A DNA stretch of 64,000 nucleotides from Rhynchopus euleeides. Lineage: Eukaryota; Euglenozoa; Diplonemea; Diplonemida; Diplonemidae. Position 1 is the first letter of the stretch. The number at the start of each line of letters is the position of its first letter. Positions 1 to 11,565 of this stretch are shown piece after piece. The notes under the pieces are model-generated. The model was given only the letters and a program-made list of their open reading frames with translations, was not told the origin of the DNA and did not search any database. A program made the translations under genes and the position numbers. The stretch is taken from assembly GCA_963210315.1 (NCBI GenBank), contig OY723323.1, forward strand, positions 372,001-436,000, given 5' to 3'.

Positions 1-904
1 CTGCTACCTCTCCCCCCAGCCCCCACCCCCTCTTCAAAACTCTTTCCACCTGACGTTTTTTTTTGTTGTAGTGTAGACAAGTCCAGTTCCCCTCGCCCCC
101 CCCCCCCCTCCTCCCCCCTCCCCCCCCGTGCCAATACCCACGTGGCCCTAACATAACCGTTGTTTTGCACTGTACATCTTGATATCCGTCTTCCCCTACC
201 TCCCCCTCTCCCCCCACCGCCCCCGCCCCCGCCCCCCCCCTCCCGTTCTCCCCTCCCAGACTCATTCTCCCACCGGGAGCGTCGGCCGCACTCAGCTGCA
301 CTCAGCGGGAGGGGGGAGTGGAAGGGATCTCGTAGTTTCCGCTGCAATGTGGTTTGCTGCTGCTCTGGTCTCGTGTATAGCGATTGTTTTTTTCTTCTTT
401 TGGATCCCCAGCCAAACTTCAGCCTTTGGTTAAGGGGGACAATGGCCACTGGATTGCCCGCCCCCCCAAACATGCAGCTGTGTGTGCGGTCTGCGTCTAC
501 ACTATTCATGTGCGGTGATGTTTTCCCAGTGGAGATATCGCCGCACGTCGCAGCACGCCACCTTATAAGGGGGGTGGGTGGGTGGGGCCCTGTTCGCTTC
601 GTCTTTTCTTATGCCCGTCGTTAGTTCTTTCCCCCCGGTGCAGGGATGTCTTTAAATCATGGGGTTTTCGGCAGACTTTCAGATTCTCAATCGTAAAAAA
701 CCCCTGTTTTCCCCCCCCTAAAATGGGGGTGGCACAGCGTCGTTCTACCACACGAGAGGGTCGTTTTTGGCATCAACGGATCAAACTCTCTTCACGGTGA
801 CCCTACTCAGATTTTTTTGAGTCATTGGGGGCCATTTACTGTGCGTCAAAGTGTCGACGATTGGCCACCTTTTTGGTGCCATGGCTGGTGGGTGGCCATG
901 GGCA
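1..904. other. Intergenic DNA, no gene recognised
   Basis: C-rich low-complexity sequence with several poly-C and CCCT tracts (about 95-130 and 200-260). Open frames here are short, low in complexity and carry no recognisable domain. I see no RNA gene or mobile-element end. Confidence 0.5.
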
Positions 905-1110
905 CACGCTAGCTGGGGGGTCTGGGGGGCAGAGCCCCCCAGCCGCCGGAGGCCACGGTCGTAAACATCTGTTCATTGTGGGCGTAGCTTCTGTGCGAGT
1001 TGGCTGCGTCCTCCTGAGGCCTGAGGCTACTGGAGTGGTTGGACTCCCTGACCTGATGGGTCTGGGGGGCGGAGCCCCCCAGCTGCCGGAGGCCACGGTA
1101 GTGAGCATAT
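905..1110 (+). repeat. Dispersed GC-palindrome repeat, two copies
   Basis: Two copies of a repeat whose core is GGGGGGCGGAGCCCCCC, a self-complementary hairpin. The core is followed by a conserved GCCGGAGGCCACGGT segment, and in the first copy by a segment ending GTTGGCTGCGTCCTCC. The same unit recurs at 1945-2185 and inside the MITE at 32740-33400, so it is a genome-dispersed family. Confidence 0.75.
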
Positions 1111-1940
1111 GTTCCTGCAAAACCATACTCTCTTCGACGTCGACCGTCGAACCAGTGTAGCCGGGTTGACGCTTTGTCGGGGCTTACCAATCGTCGACCC
1201 AGTAAAACTGGTCGACGCGTTTTTATGGGGGGTGGAAACCCGGGTTTGCGGGTTTGCGTGAGTACCCCAAAGCAAGGTGGCACCAGAATGTGCCTTCGAC
1301 TTTTGCCGAGACTCTCATTTGTGAGGCCTTTCCTGTCGTGGGTGGGTTTTTGCTGTTTCAACTGTTGTGAGTTGTGTGTGGGGCTGGTGGATGATGGGGA
1401 AAAGACTGGAAAGTCCTGTCGTGCTGTGGCTGCTTGCTGGGGCTAGCGCTGCAGGTCTCTCATTTTCTTCTTATTCACACCAAGGTAGTTCCCATCCTCA
1501 CAGTTTTTCCTTCTCTGCAGATTTCCCGGGACTGGGACCCCCAAAAAAGGGGGGAAAACCCCCCAAGAAAAAACAGGGGTTTTTTTTTGGGGGTTTTTTT
1601 CCTGGGGCCGAAATCCTCAATCTCAATCATGATTTAAATATATCCCTGCCCCGGTGTCAGGTGTGTTTTTAATCCCCGGTCTTCCCAGCCAAAAATCCCC
1701 GATTCATCCCCGCTTTTTTCCAGCAAAAAATGGTACCCAATTTCCCTCCTCCCCAGTGTGGGGCCCTTGGTCTTGTACCAAATGGGTTCCTTCCACGGTT
1801 CCTCCCGCTCGCGCCATCCTCGGGTGCTGGAGGAAACCCCCAAAAAAACGGCTTTCGGGACCGTTATTCCGACGATACCCCCCGATATGTCAGCTGAAAC
1901 AGCCCAAGGACTTGCTGCGGTTACTAGCCGGGCACACATT
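1111..1940. other. Intergenic DNA, no gene recognised
   Basis: Holds purine and pyrimidine homopolymer patches (around 1540-1610, alternating A, G, C and T runs). No convincing coding frame or RNA gene was seen. Confidence 0.45.
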
Positions 1941-1944
1941 ACAT

Positions 1945-2185
1945 GGTCCACAGGGGGGTCTGGGGGGCAGAGCCCCGCAGCCGCCGGAGGCCACGGTAGT
2001 GAACATCTGTTCAGTGTGGGCGTACAGATTCTGTGTGAGTTGGCTGCGTCCTCCTGAGGCTACCGGAGCTGTTGGATTCCTGACCTGATGGGAATCGAAG
2101 GACTTGGGTACGAGATATCCGCCACAGGGGGGTCTGGGGGGCGGAGCCCCCCAGCCGCCGGAGGCCACGGTAGTGAACGTCTGGC
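1945..2185 (+). repeat. Dispersed GC-palindrome repeat, two copies
   Basis: Two more copies of the GGGGGGCGGAGCCCCCC repeat. The second is preceded by GACTTGGGTACGAGATA, matching the lead-in found before the copies near 32900 and 33060. The unit is therefore about 130-150 bp including flanks and is often in tandem pairs. Confidence 0.75.
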
Positions 2186-2193
2186 TCTTGGCT

Positions 2194-2282
2194 GGAAAAA
2201 AAGCCAGATTTTGGCTGGAAAAAAACCGGTTTTTTGCTGGAAAAAAAACCTGGTTTTGGCTGGAAAAAAACCGGAAAAAGGG
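2194..2282 (+). repeat. Short tandem TTGGCTGGAAAAAAA repeat
   Basis: Four degenerate copies of a roughly 20-bp unit with core GGCTGGAAAAAAA. It is an ordinary short minisatellite directly after the GC-palindrome repeat. Confidence 0.7.
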
Positions 2283-2285
2283 CGG

Positions 2286-3289
2286 ATGCCAAAAAGACTC
2301 ATCCTCATCCCCCACTAGAAATACACCTGCCCGGTGTCAAAAAAAATATGTTGTCAAAAAAAGGACCCCCCCACAATACACGCACACGCATAAACCCGTA
2401 GCTGGGTGAGGCAAAAAAATCGCCTTTTTGTTTTACCATCCATGGGATATCATCTCTCTCTCTCTCTCTTGCATCAGCAAAAGCTTGCCTTTTGTTTCCC
2501 CTTTGAACATTCTGAACGATTTTTACCGCCGTCCCTGGATTTCTCAGAACACACCCCGTACACCGCTCAAAATACCTTCAAGAAAAGCCTGGCCAAATAT
2601 CGCGGGTTTTGACGGCGAAGACCTTCCCGTGGGGTGCGGGATGCCCAAGGGTGATGGGTATGGGGCCCTCGCTACCAGATGTGACTGAGTGAGAACAAGT
2701 GAGCCACGGCCCACTTCCCCTCACGGACTGACGAGCTGTGACTGGTAGCGAGGGCCCCCTTCGCAGCACTATACAAATCGAGGCAAGCGGACAATGGATA
2801 CGGTGAAGAACCTTCCTATGGGGGGCTTCACTCTGTGCCAACCTGTGCCAGCTCGTCTCCCTTTGTTGTGAGGGCGGTTCACTACTCTGCACTCCTGAGC
2901 AAGGCCCCCCCCCCTTAGGGGGGGTCATAAGCCCCCCTAAAAACGTACAAATACCAAAAATTTCAACATACCATCAGAACCGCCCTAATACCTGATCTGA
3001 CCCGAAAATCCGACCCATACCCCCCCGGAAACCGTCTGGAGCCCACTTGTGACACCTGATGCGCACTTTTGTGATGATTTTTTGGGGTCTTAAAAAATGT
3101 ACCTCAGTTTCGTACCTTGCCTTTGTACCTGAACCACTCCCGACCGCAATATTTCGTTCTTTGCCTTTTCTGCGGTGGTTCCGGCTCAGGTGGCACGATG
3201 TTGCCTCCCCAGTGCCTCGGCAAGGTCTTTCTTGTACCTGATTGGTGGGAATGTTGTGTTGTTGCGCCAGCTGAATGAGTTCAGCCACC
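2286..3289. other. Intergenic DNA with small inverted repeats
   Basis: A 17-bp inverted repeat GGGGCCCTCGCTACCAG flanks about 70 bp (near 2660 and 2740). A minus-strand frame ending at 2974 contains a protein-like stretch (KVAELIQLAQQHNIPTN) but no domain I recognise. It may be a decayed element. Confidence 0.4.
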
Positions 3290-3745
3290 TTCTGGGTGTA
3301 GTACATATTATTTATAGTCACTATTATAGTCGCCATGTCGACTATATGGTCAGTAAGTGCTCAGTATATAGTGAACACATACTTCTATTCGAACATGGGA
3401 TGCCACTACATGTCGAGTAAACGCCCAGGACATGTCACTAAGTGTCCAGTAAACTGCGTTTTTGGTCCACTATATGGCCGGCATTGCGACTATTTTACTG
3501 ACATGCACTCAACATGTACAGTATTATAGTGGATGTGCGGCCAACATGTCAGTATTTACTGAACATGTCCACTATTATAGTGACCGCATACACGCATGTC
3601 ACTATTATAGTCACTATTTTAGTGGCATGTCCAGAAAATACTGAACATGTCCACTATTATAGTGCCGCATACACGCAGGTCCACTATGATAGTCACTATT
3701 ATAGTGACGGCATGTCCAGTATATACTGGCCATTTTACTTGCATG
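3290..3745. repeat. Palindromic CTATTATAG array
   Basis: An irregular array built from short palindromes such as CACTATTATAGTG joined by CATGTCC or GCATGTC linkers. Spacing varies, so it is not a clean satellite. The family reappears at 11745-11931 and 12310-12500, with a trace near 23735. Confidence 0.75.
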
Positions 3746-3995
3746 CCGAAGTGGAGCGTTTCCCTTGCGGAACGCCTTGGCAAATGGGTGTCTCCCAAGG
3801 CAAAAATGAGTCAACGGGCAGCATGCCGTTCCACATTTTTCCCTCGTGAGGGCGACCCCCTTGCAACGCAAGGTGAAAAATGAAGAAACGGGCAGCATGC
3901 CGTTCTACATTTTTCCCTCGTGAGGGAGGCCCCCTTGCACCGCAAGGTGAAAAATGAAGAAACGGGCAGCATGCCGTTCCACATTTTTTGTCTCT
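3740..3995. repeat. About 74-bp tandem repeat of three palindromes
   Basis: About two and a half copies; AACGGGCAGCATGCCGTT starts near 3812, 3886 and 3960. Each unit carries three separate small palindromes: the GCATGC-centred one, CCCTCGTGAGGG, and CCTTGC(A)-CGCAAGG. Copies differ by a few bases. Confidence 0.75.
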
Positions 3996-5225
3996 GGATC
4001 AACAAACGAGAGCGCACCGCAAGTCTCGGCATTATCTGCCTTGAGAAGCTCTGCATGGACAGGAACCGGCAGCCCCCCTGTGTAGGAGTGATTCAGCAGA
4101 GACGAACATTTCGTCACGGTGGCGCTTCAGGCGTGTGCCGAGCTATATGTCGACACACCTTCCCGGTGGGGCTCCAGGCATTTGCCGAGCTAGTGTATTG
4201 TATCAACTGTTATAATAAGAATGAGAAAACATCCATGGGTCAGCAGGGAAACCCCTGCTGTGGGGGACAGAATCGACGTGTTTCTTTGAAGAAACAACAA
4301 CCTGCGGGTTACCGCTGGGGTCGATGTCCAAAGGGGCGCGACACCACGGGGGTGCAACACCGCTTGTCTTGGGAAGTTCTTCACCTTTGGTGAAGGCGGA
4401 GTGTTCATATAAGCAAAATTTACGTACACAAGCAGCGCTCAACCATACACCAGCAAACCAAGCAGGTAGCTGCCGAAGGATCGGTTCGTGCACCTGAGTC
4501 TGTACTCTATCTGATCTATTCCGGCTTTTCATGCTTGTCCTTTCAGGCCGGAGGTCTCTCTCTCAAGGCATATAGTCATTCTCCCTTTGCCACAGACCAG
4601 TGGGAGTATGTTTATGTGGAGTCACCTAGAGTCACAGTTATTCGGTGCCACCACGAGAGAGAGTCCAGATTCAGACCGTGTGTCATCCTCTTCCACGGCC
4701 AGGCAGAGCTTGCGCGGGGGCAAGATGGCTGAGTTGCCGGGCGTCTACAGATGCTCCACACACACGACGAGCGCCAGCAGGAGTACTGGTTTCCGACCGA
4801 TTCCCGACCACCTCTAATTCCACAAGGGCGCAGGCAGCCATATGGGGGTTTTCATTCCATTCCCAGACATCCGAACATAGTCACCTAGGGGGGCCACCAC
4901 GCAAGGCCGCTGACATGCACAGTCTCACGCCGCTTTGTGTACGTAAATCTGCACCCAAAGTTGCCCTGCCCCACCGCCCCCCAACCGCCCGGTAGGTAAG
5001 ACCCTCGGGGTGCTGCATCCCCATCATCGGGTCACCTAAACTTTCGGCAAAAAAGCACTCCGTCTTGAACTTTAAAAATCTGAAAATTCTGAAAAAGAAA
5101 AGCAGCGCAAAGCAAGGCAACAAGGGAGCAATGCGATGGGTGGGGGCACGATCTTGAACAGGGCAGGGTCAGGGGGGCCGGGCAGGGTCGGGGGGAGTTT
5201 AAAATAGCTGGACAATCAGCTATGG
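3996..5225. other. Intergenic DNA, no gene recognised
   Basis: Several short open frames on both strands lack domains or coding character. No structured RNA or element end was identified before the TIR element starting at 5226. Confidence 0.45.
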
Positions 5226-6972
5226 TGGGGTAATCAGGCTGGGGGAAAAAACAACAAATCACAACGAATCACACCCGATCACAACAAATCACAACGCCAA
5301 ATGTTGTGATTTGTTGCGATTTGTTGTGGCCAGTTGTGATTTGTTGCGACCAGTTGTGACGACTTGTGACCCTTTTGTGATGAGTTGTGATGAGGTGTGA
5401 TCTGTTGTGATCTGTTGTGATCGCGATCCAAAATTTCAAAAATTTAAAATTTTGGATCGCGATCACAACAGATCACAACAGATCACACCTCATCACAACT
5501 CATCACAAAAGGGTCACAAGTCGTCACAACTGGTCACAACAAATCACACCACGTCACACCTAGTCACAACAAATCACAACTGGCCGTTTGCTATGTTGGA
5601 TTAGCGGATCCGCATCGTACAGAACGTCTACGAAAGACGACGCACGAGAACTGATACGCTATCCAAGTCATTTACTAAGTCACACCACACGGGCGCGATC
5701 TGCTCCTTTCTTTTGTTAAAATAGGGAAAGGCACGTGAACACTGAAGGTCGGAGGCTCCACCGAATGAAGCTCGGAGGGTGATACCTCGGCCGCGCGTTG
5801 AAAATAGCGCGGGACCTTCCACTTACTGGGAAGGAAGTCTGATGAACGCCTGATCTGGCGGGGGGGGGTCAAAAGGGAAAGCCCGGGCTCGGAAACGTTT
5901 CTGCCGATGGATCTTCGACAGACGAACCTTGTGGGGAATGGGGTCAATCGCGCAAGGGGGAAGTAACCACCTCCATGCCTTGACTTTAGCTGTAGTGAGT
6001 GGCCTGCTTGGCGCATCAAACAGGAAGCCGGTAGCCACTGCTGGAGGTTTCGAGTCAGATTGCCCAACGGCCTTTGTTTTCGAAACAGGGGCGCCCAGGG
6101 GGCGGGGTGAGAGGAACGAGGGGCAATGAGTACCCTTGCAGAGGGGTAGGGGAAGTAAGCCTGGGAAAGGCCGGACGTCCAAGGCGCTAACCGTTGCGCA
6201 AGTTGCAGGCGTTTTTCCCGGTGGCGGGATGTCGGGCGCGCCAAGGGCATCCGCCTCTCTCTTTGCGGCAGATGGGACATGAGGGGGCAGGAAGGTGAAT
6301 CCAGGTTCAGACTGCGACGACTGGGCAGTGCGCTTTGATGAAAGCACCTTTGTTGATTTGCCGAGCCCGCCGGTTGTCTGTGTACCCGGGTCAGTGACAA
6401 GACGAAAGGGAGGTGGGGTGTTCTCCGGCAAAGGGGGAGGGGATGCCACGTTGGGGAAAGGTCTAAGCGACGAGATATCAGGACAAGGGCCACTCAAGGA
6501 GCTGACTACGGTGCAGGTAGCTTGTCTTTTATTGAAAGGCGCGGCATCAGCCACGTCCCGCACGTCAGCCAGCCTCTTAAGCAAGCTAGGAAGAGGCAGG
6601 GAAGAGAGAGAAGGGGCTGGCGGTAGCTCGAGGTCGCAGCATGCCACAACCTCGTCCACACCAGGAGAAGACACATCCGAACAGGGGGGTTCCACCCTCT
6701 CTGGCACTGGGCCACTCTCATAAACATAACTGGCGGCGCTCTCAGTGGCAACCTGTCCCAGTGCGGTCTCACATCCCTCAGATGGGGGTCCATCATCATC
6801 ATCGTCGGCGGCCGCCGAGGGCGCGTCGGCGGCCTCGTCGCACAACTGGCCGCAACAAATCGCAAAAAATCACAACAAATCACAACATTTGCCTTGTGAT
6901 TTGTTGTGATCTGTTGTGATCGGGTGTGATTTGTTGTGATTTGTTGTTTTTTTCCCCAGCCTGATTACCCCA
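5226..6972. mobile_element. TIR element with nested inverted repeats
   Basis: Terminal inverted repeats of about 115 bp begin TGGGGTAATCAGGCTGGGG at 5226 and, reverse-complemented, at 6972. They run into CACAACAAATCACAAC-type short repeats. Just inside the left TIR is a second palindrome centred near 5439, with arms of about 110 bp (about 5310-5430 and 5447-5570). The interior has two long overlapping minus-strand open frames (5823-6845 and 5675-6493). The 340-codon one contains no ATG and is Pro/Ser/Ala-rich, so I do not call a gene. Immediate flanks (CTATGG, TAATGG) are similar but not an exact target duplication. Superfamily unknown; a non-autonomous DNA transposon is most likely. Confidence 0.7.
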
Positions 6973-8754
6973 TAATGGTTCTGAGCAATGGCCGTGTCGT
7001 CATTGCTCTTTTGATGCATTCTCTTGACATACTGGATACCGTCAATTTTGACACACGTCTGTACCGTCTGTAATCCACGAAATGACCCAAACATGATGTG
7101 CTTCATTTTTGGGACCGTCTGTGTGATCAGGATCAAAGATCTCGGGGTTTCTACGACTTCCTTCGAAAATGGAAGGTTCCAGATCACAAGGACCAGACTT
7201 TGGGGCCAGATTTTTTTTGCTCTATTTTTGCATGGTTTGACAGAATTCTTAAGAGAAAAAGCTCTTTTTTGGAGGGTGTATGATTTTCCGGATTTTCCTG
7301 TTTTTTCCCGATTTTCCGAAAAATTTGCCACTGGTTGACACAAGGGCGAATTTCGAGAAAAATCCGAAAATCAGGAAAAATCAGGTTTTTTTCGGATTTC
7401 CGGGATGGTCACCATACACCCTCCGGAAAAAAATCCGAAATTTTTGGGTCGAAAAATTTTTTTTTTCTGACCCGAAAATCTGTGTCTGCGGACTGCCACA
7501 CTGTGAAAAATCGGAAAATTTCCGAAAAAAGTCGAAAATTTTGGCCTTTCCTGGCCTATGTGGTCCCAAAGGACGTCGGTAAAGCCGAGCCCTTTGTACA
7601 ACCGTTTCACTTCGACTTCTTTTCGGCTGTCTGTTTGTTTGCGTTTCCAGTCCCGTGCCTGTCTGTCGTCCGGACGCCCTGTTTTTATGGTTTTCTCCTG
7701 TTGCTCCGTCACGGCGCCTCATGTTCTGGGGTTGCACGTGTTCTTCTCGCTGTTGCGGCGCTGCCTGAAAGAACCCCCGTCCGCCCCTCTCGGCTCCATC
7801 TCCGAGTGCCTACCTCGTTCTGTCCGCTTTCCCTAGGAGGTACAGAGAGACCCCCTCTCCCCGCCGAGCATCTCAGAAGATGCCGTGTCCCGCATCCAAA
7901 TGTAGTTGCAGGTGCCCTCGGTTGCGGTGTTGTAGCGCAGTCCGCGCCGGTCGGAGGCCACACGCCACTCTGGAGTGCCTCCCACCGTCTGAGACCCCGG
8001 GCCCCCCATGGGCTGGGGGGGCCTTCCATCGGCATGGCAATGCCTACCAGGTGTCGGACGCGATTCCGACTGTAAAGTGTCACAGTCTGTGGCTCGTCGA
8101 TGCCAAGATCCTCGTTACGGTCCGATGAAACTGGGTGTTATTCGGAGCCCTACAACTGCAACACGGGAGGCTTGACAACCGGCTCCTGATGCAGGGAACG
8201 TATGCTGCAATTTTATCTGCGTTCATGCAGGCGTTGCCCCGCCTGCAAGGTGACCGTCTTTTGCTGTCCTCAGGTGTACCGTACCCTGAATGGGAACGGG
8301 AAGAACGTTCCTCTCGGGCATGCTACGTTGTCGAAAACTTTGCGATACACGGCCAGCTTCCTCGTGGCCTCATGTTCTTCTGTCCCTTCTGTTGTGATGC
8401 GTCTCATGGATGTGCCCTGCAGGGCTTCCACACAGTGTCGAGGAGTGATCCTCGCACGGAAAAACAATTGGCTTGGTCTTCCCGCTTTCGGGCTCCCGTC
8501 TCCGAGAGCCCAGCACAGTTTTGAGTCGGACCTGGGATAGCGGTTCGAACGGGAATTTCGGGCCGAACCCTGAAATTCTCCAACACCCCATATCGCACCT
8601 GAGACGCGGCTTCCTTATCTGAGGGGCCGCGTCCAAATACACGGACTTTGCTAAACTGGACCCAACTCCCCACACTCTTTTTTTGGCCATTTTTCCAAAA
8701 AATCCCCCCATTTTTTACAAAATTTTACAGAATTTACAGTTCGTTATACATCCT
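6973..8754. other. Intergenic DNA, no gene recognised
   Basis: From about 7250 to 7560 the sequence is rich in GATTTTCCG and CCGAAAATC words, a short-period repeat. The GC-richer part (7560-8560) has open frames on both strands but no recognisable domain. A decayed element is possible. Confidence 0.4.
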
Positions 8755-8880
8755 CCTTTCGTAAGAATTCGGGAATTCTTAAGAATTTTCAAGAATTCTT
8801 AAGAATTCTTGGAAATTCTTAAGAATTCTTAAGAATTCCTGAAACTCCTGAAAATTCCTGAAAACTCCTGAGGCGTTTCT
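8755..8880. repeat. AAGAATTCTT satellite patch
   Basis: Tandem near-palindromic units of AAGAATTCTTAAGAATTC. The same satellite recurs at 11407-11565. The two patches bracket about 2.5 kb, including the small zinc-binding open frame at 10938-11204, so they could be subterminal arrays of one element, but I could not define ends. Confidence 0.7.
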
Positions 8881-9177
8881 GAGGGGAGGATGGGCAAGTT
8901 TTTCAGTCATCGGGGGCTCCAGGGGCTAACTTCCACCCGGTGCGGCTCAGATCCTGAAAACCCGGCTTCGGCCAGTGTAGTTGGATGCACCGGTGGGCAA
9001 TTCAAATTGCACAGCTGCTCCGACGAAAGGGGAAGCAATCCCTCCGGATCCGGAACCCCTCCGCCGTGCCGGAGAGGATGCTGGGTTTGCAGTGGTGGCG
9101 CACGCATCGTGTTTTCCAGAAGTGCGTACGGCGCACGCGTGCAAGGACGGCGCGTCCGTGCGGCAAAATGTAGCACA

Positions 9178-9445
9178 CACGGTGGACTCCAGCCACCCTA
9201 GTGCAGTGGTGGCAGCGTACGGCCGTACGGTCCGCGTACGCGTATGCCGTACGCACTTTCTGAAAACCGCGCTGCGTACGCGTACGCAGAATTTTCGTAC
9301 GGCTGGTATTCTATATTAGTCAGGGAGTGGGAGTCTTTAGCCTAAAGTAGGGGGAAAATGGACTCCCGCTAGCACCAAAAACTCCCGCTCGGGGGAGGCG
9401 AGACTCCCGACAAGGGTTACCCGACCACCGCTTGCGTCCACCGTG
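9178..9445. mobile_element. MITE with CACGGTGGAC ends
   Basis: A 268-bp element whose left end reads CACGGTGGACTCCAGC and whose right end, reverse-complemented, reads CACGGTGGACGCAAGC. It is flanked by CA on both sides, a possible 2-bp target duplication. The interior contains ACTCCCGCTAGC-type palindromes shared with the larger element at 31504-34543, of which it looks like a deletion derivative. CAC-starting ends with 2-3 bp duplications are known for the CACTA/Mirage/Chapaev group; assignment to that group is inference. Confidence 0.65.
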
Positions 9446-10937
9446 CAGGAGACGGCCATTCTTCTCGAATAATGGCTGATCCTGAACGGGCGTCATGGTC
9501 ACTCTGTGTCGGAAGACATGCGACTCCTCTCCCGATGTCCTGCTCGACTTCCCTGTTCGTGACTGTGGAAAGGACTACCCAACGTTCCAGAGGCTGTGTA
9601 TCTTGGCATCCACGTTGACTCATATCCGTCGAAGATGAAAGACTATTCAGTCGATTGCACCTGATCGGCCAGACACAGTTGAACCGTCTCTGTCTCGAGA
9701 CCGCGGAAAGGGGGTTGCCACCCCCGCTTTTCGGGATACCAACCCCCTCTCGAACTATCTCCCATTATACCCCCACTCGATCGGCTGGAGTCCGTCGTGC
9801 AGGCACTGAGCACCCTGGGCGAACTTCCTGAAGGTCCCCAGAGGGCGCCCTATGCTACATGATGTAGCAAGCAACGAAATCACCCGCATCTGCGCCCCAG
9901 GGCACGCAGGACGATAGCGACTTCAGCGTTCCTGTCGTGTGGCAGCTCGACTGCCGCACCTAAAAGGGGATCCGGGAAGTGTACCCCTCCGCACGACCGG
10001 TGTATGCGAGCTGGTCTCGAACAGCAGTCTGCGAAAGACCACTTCACAAGGACCAAATGCATCATCTACTGCATGGCCTACAGCATCCCCACACAGACGT
10101 GGTCCTTCTGTTCTCCAATCGGGAGAAAGGCATGCATATATTCACCTCAGCTGCAGCAGTGATGAAGAAGGCACAGGACGCACGAGAACCGGCAGGAAAG
10201 TGGATACCGTAGAAGGAATAGGAGGAAGGAAGTGAATCGTCCAGATCTGCCAACCTACCACGTGCAGCCAGAATAACCCAGAACAGGACCTTCTCACGTG
10301 GGGCTGCTGAGAGCAGGGCAAAACTCATTCAAAATTGTTCAAACCTGCCTCCGGTGGATCTTCACCGGCGTAATCTGGGAGGAAATGATCTGGGCACAAT
10401 GTCCTCCCCCTGGTTGTGCCGAGAGGGTGCAGGATCAGATTCCGTACCGGCACCCAGACTGAGCCTGGGGCGTCCTGGGACGGGATGGGAGACACCAGTA
10501 TACTCAAGGGGCTCGCCTCCAACAGGTCGTGGATTTTGCCCAACGGCGAGATATTGGTGGCGCCAATGGACACCTCCACCCTCCTTGCAATACGTCACCC
10601 ACGAGAAAGGGCTCCCAGACTCAGACCGTAACAGTGGAGCTACGTGTTCACGCACATTTTCATGTGCTTCAATCGCACACAAAGATGCCCACGCTCGCTA
10701 ACACTGTGTTGGTAGAGTTTCCATCCCTGGCTTTATGTGCCGAACAAGCGTGCTCTTCAGGTAGGTTGAGGGTTTCCTCAAACTGCAAAGGCAGTTGCTG
10801 ATCGATGGCTGCCTTTTTTGCGCTCACCAGGCTCCTGGTCTCTAGCAAAGAAGACTGTTGGCAGCGCATGTGTTCACCCATGTACCCCACAGGTAACGAA
10901 CCAGCGCACAAACAAAAAACTACCGCTTGTGCGCAGT
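9446..10937. other. Intergenic DNA, no gene recognised
   Basis: Fragments of plausible coding sequence occur on the + strand (for example LPNGEILVAPMDTSTLLAI near 10530) but are short, interrupted and unrecognised. They probably represent decayed element or gene remnants. Confidence 0.35.
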
Positions 10938-11204
10938 ATGTCTACCCGCTCTCTCTTCAAGGCGAAGGAGATTGAGTGGGATTCGCTGAGCCTCTGCGCT
11001 CCGGAGGTCGCGAAGTGTGTGTTCCCGGAGTATGATGCTGAGCACGAGGGTGAAGGATGCCTCAACTGTCGTTCGTGCGGACACCGCGCGGCGGTTTCGT
11101 GCCTCGATACCTTTGTTCCCTCCTCCTGTAACGAGGAGTTCGTCAAGGGGATGGAGGACAAGGACTGGATGTGCCCGGTGTGTTGCTGGGTAGCCAGCCG
11201 GTAG
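10938..11204 (+). CDS. Small Cys-rich protein, possible zinc finger
   Basis: An 88-codon open frame. The ATG at 10938 is the first in its frame and follows an AG by one base, compatible with a trans-splice acceptor. The protein has a treble-clef-like spacing of possible metal ligands: CLNCRSCGH, then a Cys six residues on, another Cys in PSSC, and WMCPVCC near the C-terminus. This resembles RING or PHD fingers, but spacing fits neither family cleanly. It lies between two AAGAATTCTT satellite patches, so it could belong to a mobile element rather than the host. Function not assignable. Confidence 0.4.
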   Translation: MSTRSLFKAKEIEWDSLSLCAPEVAKCVFPEYDAEHEGEGCLNCRSCGHRAAVSCLDTFVPSSCNEEFVKGMEDKDWMCPVCCWVASR

Positions 11205-11406
11205 CCAGTCTCCCAAGAAGGCGGAAATGCAGCGATGGATGGCTGTCCCAGCTGGCCAGAAACAGGTTTGAGGCCATTTTTGTGACTATTTTCCCTGGAA
11301 GAAGGCCCTGGAGGGGGTCATTTTGTGATTTTCACCTTCTCCCTCAGAAAACCTCCCAATAAGAACGTACATCCGTATGCTGTCAGGGGACCTCGTGCGT
11401 GCCCCT

Positions 11407-11565
11407 TTCAAGAATTCCTAAGAATTCCTAAGAATTCTTCAAGAATTCTTGGAAATTCTTAAGAATTCTTAAGAATTCTTGGTAAGAATTTCCAAGAATT
11501 CAAGAATTTTTAAGAATTGAAAAAGTAAGAATTCTTAAGAATTCTTACGAATTCTTAAAGAATTC
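11407..11565. repeat. AAGAATTCTT satellite patch
   Basis: Tandem AAGAATTCTTAAGAATTC units as at 8755-8880. It ends in TCTGTCAAACCATG (to about 11576), a motif that also closes the satellite block near 23730, suggesting a shared element terminus of the type CATGGTTTGACAG. Confidence 0.7.

Noticed and set aside
3290-3745. CRISPR-like array of palindromic units
   Set aside because: Spacers are not uniform or unique, units vary, no cas genes, and the genome is eukaryotic.
5823-6845. 340-codon minus-strand frame in the TIR element
   Set aside because: It has no ATG at all, is low in complexity and overlaps another long frame on the same strand; long frames are expected in GC-rich sequence.
8540-8575. 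GGTTCGAACGGG, resembling a tRNA B box
   Set aside because: No A box or acceptor-stem pairing at the right distance.
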